From Pseudomonas sp. (GTDB taxonomy: Bacteria > Pseudomonadota > Gammaproteobacteria > Pseudomonadales > Pseudomonadaceae), in the NCBI GenBank assembly GCA_030654635.1, contig JAURXE010000675.1, positions 1-5,004 of the forward strand: a stretch of DNA of 5,004 nucleotides. Reading direction: 5' to 3'. The number at the start of each line of letters is the position of its first letter. Position 1 is the first letter of the stretch. The translations under genes and the position numbers were made by a program. The notes beneath the pieces are model-generated. The model searched no databases, was not told where the DNA came from, and worked only from the letters and a program-made list of their open reading frames with translations. Of the stretch, positions 1 through 5,004 are shown piece by piece.

Positions 1-1127
1 TGTTACTGGTGTGGCAGGGCGTACCGCAAAACTTTGCCCACTACGTCGATGCGCTGACCCTGCAAGGCGACCCGCAAAGCCTGCCGATGGGCCCGGCCGC
101 CAGCCAGATCGCGATCAAGCAACTGGGCACCAACGGCGGCGGCTTCTTTGGCGTCAACTCGGCGCACCCGTTCGAAAACCCCACGGCGCTGAGCAACCTG
201 CTGGAACTGGTGGCGATCCTGCTGATTCCGGCCGCTTTGGTGTTCAGCTTCGGTCACTACGTCAAGGACCTGCGCCAAAGCCGCGCGCTGCTGGCCAGCA
301 TGTTGATTCTGTTTGTGCTCGGCCTGGGTGTGACCACGTATTCCGAACTGCAGCCCAATCCGGCCCTGAGCGCCGCCTCGATTGAGCAAGTCGGTTCGCT
401 GGAAGGTAAGGAAAGCCGCTTCGGCACAGTTGCATCGAGCCTCTGGGCGGTGACCACCACGGCCGCCTCCAACGGTTCGGTGAATGCCATGCACGACAGC
501 TTCAGCCCGCTGGGCGGCATGGTGCCGATGTTCAACATGATGCTTGGCGAGGTGATCTTCGGCGGCGTCGGTGCAGGGCTCTACGGCATGTTGTTGTTCG
601 TGCTGATTGCGGTGTTCCTGGCCGGCCTGATGATTGGCCGCACCCCGGAATACCTCGGCAAAAAGCTCGAAGCCCGTGAAGTCCGGCTGCTGGTGGCCAC
701 CTTGCTGGTGATGCCGGTCGGTGTCTTGGTGCTGGGCGCACTGGCGGCCAGCTTGCCGGTGGCGGCGGCCTCGGTGAGTAACCCTGGCGCCCACGGTTTT
801 AGCCAGATTCTCTACAACTACACCTCGGGCGCGGCGAACAACGGTTCGGCCTTCGGTGGTTTCGGTGCCAACACGCCGTACCACAACCTGATGATTGGCC
901 TGGCGATGCTGATTGGCCGCTTCGGTTACATCCTGCCGATTCTGGCAATTGCCGGCAGCCTGGCGGCGAAGAAACGCGCGCCGATTGGCAGCAACAGCTT
1001 CCCAACCCATGGCCCGCTGTTCGTCACCTTGCTGACCCTGACCATTTTGCTGATCGGCGGCTTGACCTTCCTGCCGGCACTGGCTCTGGGCCCGGTCGCC
1101 GAACACCTTGGCTTGTTGGCTCAATAA
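1..1127 (+). CDS. kdpA: KdpA, potassium-binding and translocating subunit of the Kdp-ATPase (5' truncated)
   Basis: KdpA is the inner-membrane subunit of KdpFABC that selects and admits K+; it belongs to the superfamily of K+ transporters with four pore loops. The gene runs in from upstream: frame codons are open from position 3 (Leu-Leu-Val-Trp-Gln-Gly), so the GTG at 9 is an internal valine and not a start. About 374 residues are visible. The family has roughly 560, so about 185 N-terminal residues, including pore loop 1, lie outside. Three of the four selectivity loops are seen: GTNGGG at 126-143, a [19 protein letters not shown] loop around 456-500, and [10 protein letters not shown] at about 825-854. 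Other family signatures are [25 protein letters not shown] and the C-terminal [14 protein letters not shown]. Hydrophobic spans lie near 198-255, 285-341, 537-640, 687-755, 888-962 and 1017-1090. It ends in TAA, 10 nt before kdpB, in one operon. Nothing looks broken, and identification is firm. Confidence 0.97.
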   Translation, partial: LLVWQGVPQNFAHYVDALTLQGDPQSLPMGPAASQIAIKQLGTNGGGFFGVNSAHPFENPTALSNLLELVAILLIPAALVFSFGHYVKDLRQSRALLASMLILFVLGLGVTTYSELQPNPALSAASIEQVGSLEGKESRFGTVASSLWAVTTTAASNGSVNAMHDSFSPLGGMVPMFNMMLGEVIFGGVGAGLYGMLLFVLIAVFLAGLMIGRTPEYLGKKLEAREVRLLVATLLVMPVGVLVLGALAASLPVAAASVSNPGAHGFSQILYNYTSGAANNGSAFGGFGANTPYHNLMIGLAMLIGRFGYILPILAIAGSLAAKKRAPIGSNSFPTHGPLFVTLLTLTILLIGGLTFLPALALGPVAEHLGLLAQ

Positions 1128-1130
1128 GGA
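1126..1130 (+). promoter_or_regulatory. Ribosome-binding site of kdpB
   Basis: AAGGA overlaps the TAA stop of kdpA. It sits 7 nt before the ATG at 1138 but only 1 nt before the ATG at 1132, which favours 1138 as the kdpB start. Its overlap with the kdpA stop suggests translational coupling. Confidence 0.7.
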
Positions 1131-1137
1131 CATGCAC

Positions 1138-3213
1138 ATGAATGCGCAGACGCAACTGAAAAGCCCGGCGCCGAACAGCGCCAAGCAACATGGCAAACAA
1201 CCGGCCAAAACCAGCCTGGCGGCACTCTGGAAGCCGGCGCTGAAACAGGCCTTCGTCAAGCTCGACCCGCGCCAACTGGTGCGCTCGCCGGTGATGCTGG
1301 TGGTCGAGCTAACGGCCGTGGTCACCACGCTGTTGTGCTTTGTTCCCAACCCACAGGTATCCACTGGCCTGGCGGTGCAGATCGCCCTCTGGCTGTGGTT
1401 CACCGTGCTGTTTGCCAACTTCGCCGAAGCCCTGGCCGAGGGCCGTGGCAAGGCCCGCGCCGACAGCCTCAAGGCTGGCAGCCAGGGCCTGAGCGCACGC
1501 AAGCTAATCAGTCCGGGTAAATACCAGACTGTGGCGGCCAGCAGCCTGCGCCGTGGCGACGTAGTGCGGGTTGAGTGTGGCGAGCAGATTCCCGGCGACG
1601 GTGAGGTGATCGAAGGCATAGCCGCGGTCAACGAAGCGGCGATTACCGGTGAATCGGCGCCGGTGATTCGTGAATCCGGTGGCGACCGCTCGGCCGTGAC
1701 CGGCAACACCGGGGTGGTCTCGGACTGGTTGCTGGTGCAGATCACCGCCAACCCCGGCGAGTCGACTCTAGACCGGATGATCGCCCTGGTGGAAGGCGCC
1801 AAGCGGCAGAAAACCCCCAATGAGGTGGCGCTGGATATCCTGCTGATCGGCCTGACGCTGATCTTCTTGCTGGTGGTCGCCACCCTGCAACCCTTTGCCC
1901 GTTACGCCGGTGGCGACTTGCCGCTGGTGTACCTGGTGGCGCTGCTGGTCACGCTGATTCCGACCACCATCGGTGGCCTGTTGTCGGCCATCGGCATCGC
2001 CGGCATGGACCGCCTGGTGCGTTTGAACGTGATCGCCAAGTCTGGCCGTGCAGTCGAAGCGGCCGGTGACGTGCATGTGTTGCTGCTGGATAAAACCGGC
2101 ACCATCACCTTCGGTAACCGTCGTTGCAGCGCCATGATCAAGGCGCCGGGCGTATCCACCACCGACCTGGCGCAAGCCGCTTTGTTGGCCTCGTTGGCCG
2201 ATGACACGGCCGAGGGCAAGTCGATTGTCGAGTACCTGCGCGGCCTGCATCCGATGCAGGAGCCGGCGCGTGATGCGATCAAGGTGATTCCTTTCACGGC
2301 CGAAACCCGTTTATCCGGGGCCGACTGGGATGGTCACATCTACCGCAAAGGTGCCGTCGACTCGGTGCTCAATTACCTCAACCTGAACCGCAGCGAAGTA
2401 CCGCCAGCACTGGCCCGTGACATCGAGAAAATCGCCCAGAGCGGCGGCACACCATTATTGGTGGCCGGCGATGGCCAGTTGCTCGGTGCCATCCACCTGA
2501 AAGACGTGGTTAAACCCGGTATTCGTGAGCGTTTCGCCGAGCTGCGGGCGATGGGCATTCGTACCGTTATGGTGACCGGCGACAACCCGTTGACCGCCGC
2601 CGCGATTGCCGCCGAAGCGGGTGTCGATGACTTTATTGCCGAAGCCACGCCGGAGCGCAAACTGCAGCGCATCCGCACCGAACAGGCCGAAGGCAAGATG
2701 GTTGCCATGTGCGGTGACGGTGCCAACGACGCACCGGCGCTGGCCCAGGCCGATGTCGGCATGGCGATGAACGATGGCACTCAGGCCGCCCGAGAGGCCG
2801 CCAACCTGGTGGACCTGGACAGCGACCCAACCAAGCTGCTGGACGTGGTGCAGGTCGGCAAGGAATTGCTGGTGACCCGTGGCGCGCTGACCACCTTCTC
2901 GGTGGCCAACGATATCGCCAAGTACTTCGCCATCCTGCCGGCGCTGTTTGCTGGCATTTATCCGCAGCTTGGCGTGCTCAATCTGATGCGCCTGCACAGC
3001 CCGCAGAGCGCGATTCTCTCGGCGATTGTGTTTAACGCGCTGATCATCGTCGCGCTGATTCCGCTGGCCTTGCGCGGGGTACGGGTACAGGCGTTGGATG
3101 CCGCCAGCCTGCTGCGCCGCAACCTGCTGATCTACGGCCTGGGCGGCATCATCGCGCCCTTTATCGGGATCAAATTGATCGACCTGCTGCTGGTGGCGAT
3201 TGGCTTGGTGTAA
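1138..3213 (+). CDS. kdpB: KdpB, ATP-hydrolysing P-type ATPase subunit of the Kdp potassium pump
   Basis: KdpB is the catalytic subunit of KdpFABC (type IA P-type ATPase). It couples ATP hydrolysis, through a phospho-aspartate intermediate, to K+ movement across the inner membrane. The product is 691 aa, close to the family norm (E. coli 682). Motifs in order, numbered from the 1138 start: GEQIPGDG in the actuator domain (148-155); TGES (170-173), whose Ser matches the inhibitory phospho-Ser162 of E. coli; PTTIGG in the membrane ion path (275-280); DKTGT with phosphorylated Asp318; the nucleotide-binding pocket with Phe386 and Lys404 (KGA); TGDN (480-483); GDGANDAP from Gly526; and Asp592/Lys595 in [11 protein letters not shown], matching the E. 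coli Asp583/Lys586 pair. Every catalytic residue checked is present. The N-terminal tail is about 17 residues longer than in E. coli before the first membrane span. ATG 1132 (693 aa) is an alternative start, but 1138 has better ribosome-binding-site spacing. It lies 10 nt after kdpA. Confidence 0.98.
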   Translation: MNAQTQLKSPAPNSAKQHGKQPAKTSLAALWKPALKQAFVKLDPRQLVRSPVMLVVELTAVVTTLLCFVPNPQVSTGLAVQIALWLWFTVLFANFAEALAEGRGKARADSLKAGSQGLSARKLISPGKYQTVAASSLRRGDVVRVECGEQIPGDGEVIEGIAAVNEAAITGESAPVIRESGGDRSAVTGNTGVVSDWLLVQITANPGESTLDRMIALVEGAKRQKTPNEVALDILLIGLTLIFLLVVATLQPFARYAGGDLPLVYLVALLVTLIPTTIGGLLSAIGIAGMDRLVRLNVIAKSGRAVEAAGDVHVLLLDKTGTITFGNRRCSAMIKAPGVSTTDLAQAALLASLADDTAEGKSIVEYLRGLHPMQEPARDAIKVIPFTAETRLSGADWDGHIYRKGAVDSVLNYLNLNRSEVPPALARDIEKIAQSGGTPLLVAGDGQLLGAIHLKDVVKPGIRERFAELRAMGIRTVMVTGDNPLTAAAIAAEAGVDDFIAEATPERKLQRIRTEQAEGKMVAMCGDGANDAPALAQADVGMAMNDGTQAAREAANLVDLDSDPTKLLDVVQVGKELLVTRGALTTFSVANDIAKYFAILPALFAGIYPQLGVLNLMRLHSPQSAILSAIVFNALIIVALIPLALRGVRVQALDAASLLRRNLLIYGLGGIIAPFIGIKLIDLLLVAIGLV

Positions 3214-3222
3214 TCACCGTCG

Positions 3223-3250
3223 GGTGGAAAACCGTGAAGGGTTTTCCACC
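3223..3250 (+). repeat. Perfect 11-bp inverted repeat (hairpin 1) just after kdpB
   Basis: The arms GGTGGAAAACC (3223-3233) and GGTTTTCCACC (3240-3250) are exact reverse complements around a 6-nt loop, GTGAAG. It begins 9 nt after the kdpB stop. No run of T follows, so it is not a classical intrinsic terminator. It could stabilise the 3' end of the upstream kdpAB message or tune readthrough to kdpCD, but neither is shown by the sequence. Confidence 0.8.
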
Positions 3251-3268
3251 AAGCCGATCCAAGCCGAT
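3249..3268 (+). repeat. Perfect 10-bp tandem duplication
   Basis: CCAAGCCGAT occurs twice head to tail (3249-3258 and 3259-3268), with the first copy overlapping the last two bases of hairpin 1. It lies wholly in non-coding DNA, so a replication-slippage change in copy number would not disturb a protein. Confidence 0.8.
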
Positions 3269-3282
3269 TGCTGTTGCGTAAC

Positions 3283-3308
3283 GGTGGGCCAGCCAAGGCT
3301 GGTCCACC
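3283..3308 (+). repeat. Inverted repeat (hairpin 2) upstream of kdpC
   Basis: GGTGGGCCAGCC (3283-3294) faces GGCTGGTCCACC (3297-3308) across two bases. The arms match at all positions but one, which forms a G-U wobble in RNA; the innermost pair would open to give a CAAG tetraloop. It ends 14 nt before the kdpC ribosome-binding site, which it leaves exposed. No T-run follows, so it is not an evident terminator. Confidence 0.75.
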
Positions 3309-3322
3309 CAACGATGAAATTT

Positions 3323-3326
3323 GGAG
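3323..3326 (+). promoter_or_regulatory. Ribosome-binding site of kdpC
   Basis: GGAG (in TTGGAGA) stands 7 nt before the ATG at 3334 and only 1 nt before the ATG at 3328, so it selects 3334 as the kdpC start. Because the gap from kdpB is 120 nt, kdpC depends on this site and not on coupling to kdpB. Confidence 0.7.
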
Positions 3327-3333
3327 AATGATC

Positions 3334-3900
3334 ATGCTTAAACAACTTCGTCCCGCCGTGAGTCTGTTGGCCCTGCTGACGCTGGTTACCGGGGTGGTGT
3401 ATCCGCTGACGGTCACCGGCATCGCCCAGCTGGCGTTCCCGGCGCAAGCCAACGGCAGCCTGGTGATGGATGCCAAGGGTGAGGTGCGCGGCAGTGCGCT
3501 GCTGGCACAACAATTCAGCGGCGCCGAGTGGTTCCAGTCGCGGCCCTCGGCGGCGGGCTTCGCCACAGTCGCCAGCGGTGCCAGCAACCTGGCGCCGAGT
3601 AACCCGGCATTGGCCGAACGTGTCGCCACCGATGCCGCACAACTCAGCGTTGCCGGCCAGGGTGCGGTGCCGATGGCGCTGTTGACCACCTCCGGCAGCG
3701 GCCTCGATCCGCATCTGCCACCGGCGGCCGCGCGTTATCAAATTGCCCGCATCGCCGCCGCCCGTGGCCTGCCCGTGGAGTCGCTGGAGCGACTGCTGGT
3801 GCAACACACCGAGAAACCCATGGTGGGTCCGGCAGTGGTCAATGTGCTGGCTCTTAACTTGGCCCTGGCCGACAATCGTACCCTTGTTGCCCCTGAGTAA
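3334..3900 (+). CDS. kdpC: KdpC, accessory subunit of the Kdp-ATPase
   Basis: KdpC is the single-span subunit of KdpFABC. It has one N-terminal membrane helix and a periplasmic domain, stabilises the KdpA-KdpB complex, and has been proposed to influence ATP or K+ affinity. The product is 188 aa, normal for the family (E. coli 190). After the short basic leader MLKQLRP, residues 8-35 form the membrane helix, ending [14 protein letters not shown]. Then come the family signatures QANGSLV (38-44), GSALLAQQF (53-61), FQSRPSA (67-73), [10 protein letters not shown] (84-93), [16 protein letters not shown] (118-133) and [11 protein letters not shown] (168-178). The start at 3334 is chosen for Shine-Dalgarno spacing; ATG 3328 would add two residues. 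An earlier in-frame TTG at 3268 would translate hairpin 2 and is unlikely. It is separated from kdpB by an unusual structured spacer and is followed 5 nt later by kdpD. Confidence 0.97.
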   Translation: MLKQLRPAVSLLALLTLVTGVVYPLTVTGIAQLAFPAQANGSLVMDAKGEVRGSALLAQQFSGAEWFQSRPSAAGFATVASGASNLAPSNPALAERVATDAAQLSVAGQGAVPMALLTTSGSGLDPHLPPAAARYQIARIAAARGLPVESLERLLVQHTEKPMVGPAVVNVLALNLALADNRTLVAPE

Positions 3901-3905
3901 GCCCC

Positions 3906-5004
3906 ATGAGTGATGCCGTACGCGCCGATGCCCTGTTGGCCGAGATGCCCCGTGATGGGCGGGGCCGACTGAAAGTTTTTCTCGGCGCAGCACCCGGCGT
4001 CGGCAAGACCTTTGCCATGCTGCAAGCCGCCCAGACGCAGCTGGCCCAGGGTGTCGACCTGCGCGCCGGTGTGGTGGAAACCCATGGTCGGGCCGAGACC
4101 GAAGCCTTGCTGGTCGGCGTGCCGCAGCAACCGCAGCGCAATCTTAAGTACCGCGATGTGGCCCTGACCGAGATGGACCTAGACGGCATTCTGGCCAAGC
4201 CACCCAAGCTGTTATTGGTCGATGAACTGGCCCACAGCAATGTGCCCGGTAGCCGCCACAGCAAACGCTGGCAGGACGTGCGCGAACTGCTGGAAGCCGG
4301 CATCGACATCTACACCACCGTCAACGTCCAGCACCTGGAAAGCCTCAACGATCAGGTCCGCGATATCACCGGCGTGCAGGTGCGCGAGACGGTGCCGGAC
4401 TGGGTGCTGCAAGAAGCCGATGAAATCCTGCTGATCGACTTGCCGCCGCGCGAGCTGCTGGAGCGGCTGCGCGACGGCAAGGTCTATGTACCGGATCAGG
4501 CGCGGGCGGCGATTGATGCGTTTTTTTCCCAGACCAACCTCACCGCCTTGCGCGAGCTGGCCATGCAAACGGCGGCGGCGCGGGTGGATGCGGATCTTAA
4601 CCGGCGCTATCGCCTGCAAGGCCAACCAGCGCCGACCCTGCGCGGGCGTTTGTTGGTTGGCATCGATGCCTGCGAGCAAGCCGAGCGGCTGGTGCGGCAT
4701 GCCAGTCGGGTGGCCGAGCGCCGGCATTTACCCTGGTCGGTGGTGCATGTGGACACCGGCGGCGAGCGCGATGAACGCCGCCTGGCCTGTTTGCAGGCCG
4801 CGCAACAACTGGCCGAGCGCCTCGGTGGCGAGGTGGTCAGTTTGCGCGCCGGCGAAGTCGCGCAGACCCTGATCGAGCATGCCCGCGAGCGCCGTGCCAG
4901 CCTGATTCTGGTCGGCCGCAGCCGTCAGCGCTGGAGTCGGCGCTGGTTCGGTCGCGGTCTGGCCGAGCGTTTATTGGCCCGTAGCCAGGGCCTGGAAATC
5001 AGCG
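3906..5004 (+). CDS. kdpD: KdpD, sensor histidine kinase controlling kdp expression (3' truncated)
   Basis: KdpD is the membrane sensor kinase that, with response regulator KdpE, induces kdp at low K+ or ionic stress. The frame opens at ATG 3906 and stays open to the window edge, giving 366 of an expected 880-900 residues: the N-terminal cytoplasmic part only. The KdpD domain has Walker A GAAPGVGKT (27-35, Lys34), VETHGR (57-62), Walker B LLLVDELAHSN with Asp106-Glu107, and YTTVNVQHLESLND (136-149). From about residue 248 (RLLVGIDA) a universal-stress-protein-like domain follows, including VGRSRQRWSRRWFGRGLAERL (336-356), typical of KdpD. The four-helix membrane unit, GAF-like region and histidine kinase core would lie beyond the window. 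It starts 5 nt after the kdpC stop with only a weak GAG (3895-3897) as Shine-Dalgarno, suggesting translation coupled to kdpC. An in-frame TGA at 3894 rules out a longer N-terminus. ATG 3945 (residue 14) is a possible alternative start, though less likely. Confidence 0.95.
   Translation, partial: MSDAVRADALLAEMPRDGRGRLKVFLGAAPGVGKTFAMLQAAQTQLAQGVDLRAGVVETHGRAETEALLVGVPQQPQRNLKYRDVALTEMDLDGILAKPPKLLLVDELAHSNVPGSRHSKRWQDVRELLEAGIDIYTTVNVQHLESLNDQVRDITGVQVRETVPDWVLQEADEILLIDLPPRELLERLRDGKVYVPDQARAAIDAFFSQTNLTALRELAMQTAAARVDADLNRRYRLQGQPAPTLRGRLLVGIDACEQAERLVRHASRVAERRHLPWSVVHVDTGGERDERRLACLQAAQQLAERLGGEVVSLRAGEVAQTLIEHARERRASLILVGRSRQRWSRRWFGRGLAERLLARSQGLEIS

Larger units (their letters stand above)
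3222..3309. repeat. Paired-hairpin intergenic element with 7-bp inverted ends (kdpB-kdpC spacer)
   Basis: This 88-bp stretch fills most of the 120-nt kdpB-kdpC gap. It begins GGGTGGA and ends TCCACCC, perfect 7-bp inverted ends. Inside are two hairpins (3223-3250 and 3283-3308) and a 10-bp tandem duplication (3249-3268). The outer arms of both hairpins share the same GGTGG/CCACC core, so the distal ends can also pair with each other, giving a mutually exclusive fold. The arrangement resembles small non-coding REP/BIME-like or MITE-like repeats that sit between genes in Pseudomonas and relatives. That family assignment is inference; one copy in a window cannot prove dispersal. No coding capacity is apparent. 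Confidence 0.5.

Noticed and set aside
1108..1137. Upstream TTG start for kdpB overlapping the kdpA end
   Set aside because: It would overlap kdpA by 20 nt with no Shine-Dalgarno; AAGGA at 1126-1130 points to ATG 1138.
3..1883. 626-codon open frame on the minus strand spanning the kdpA-kdpB junction
   Set aside because: It lies wholly opposite two well-identified genes, and its translation is low-complexity, rich in Gln, His, Arg and Ala. It is the usual antisense shadow of GC-rich codon use, with no recognisable domain.
3223..3250. Hairpin 1 as a Rho-independent terminator
   Set aside because: The stem is strong, but it is followed by AAGCCGAT and not a T-run, and kdpC and kdpD continue the operon just downstream.
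3268..3333. Upstream TTG start for kdpC, adding 22 residues
   Set aside because: The added residues come from hairpin 2 DNA and do not resemble the KdpC N-terminus, and the start lacks a ribosome-binding site. ATG 3334 has GGAG at ideal spacing and gives a family-typical length.
3214..3993. 259-codon minus-strand open frame across the kdpB-kdpC spacer, kdpC and the start of kdpD
   Set aside because: It is Gln/His/Gly/Arg-rich shadow sequence opposite conserved kdpC and kdpD coding; no credible start context or family resemblance.
4521..4527. Run of seven T in kdpD as a programmed frameshift or sequencing-error site
   Set aside because: The zero frame reads through as Phe-Phe-Ser in a region where KdpD proteins have Phe-Phe, and conserved KdpD sequence continues in the same frame on both sides. 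No frameshift is needed.
1..5004. An undescribed biological system
   Set aside because: All coding DNA is accounted for by kdpA, kdpB, kdpC and kdpD with intact motifs. Only the 120-nt kdpB-kdpC spacer is unexplained.

Overview
The window is a stretch of a kdp operon, encoding the high-affinity ATP-driven potassium uptake system KdpFABC and its sensor kinase. All four genes are on the plus strand, in the order kdpA (5' end cut off) - kdpB - kdpC - kdpD (3' end cut off). The DNA is GC-rich with strong G/C third-position preference. The protein sequences and the kdpABCD order fit a gammaproteobacterium, most likely Pseudomonas (fluorescens/putida-like). The genus is inferred from recalled resemblance, not from a search.

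Layout: positions 1-1127 hold the last two thirds of kdpA, the K+-selective channel-like subunit. A 10-nt gap with an AAGGA Shine-Dalgarno leads to kdpB (1138-3213), a complete P-type ATPase subunit with every hallmark motif present. Next is a 120-nt gap, the only sizeable non-coding stretch. It holds two strong inverted repeats joined by a region with a perfect 10-bp tandem duplication, the whole bounded by 7-bp inverted ends. kdpC (3334-3900) follows with its own GGAG ribosome-binding site. After only 5 nt comes kdpD (3906 to beyond 5004), which is open to the window edge. The visible part of kdpD has the KdpD sensor domain with Walker A and B motifs and most of a universal-stress-protein-like domain.

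How it works together: KdpA binds and admits K+, KdpB hydrolyses ATP and drives translocation, and KdpC is the single-span accessory subunit that stabilises the complex. KdpD, with its partner KdpE (expected downstream, not seen), switches the operon on at low K+. kdpF and the operon promoter should lie upstream of the window.

I found no undescribed system. The genes look intact and conventional. The one stretch that is not explained is the kdpB-kdpC spacer, which resembles a small dispersed paired-hairpin repeat or an intra-operon RNA structure.
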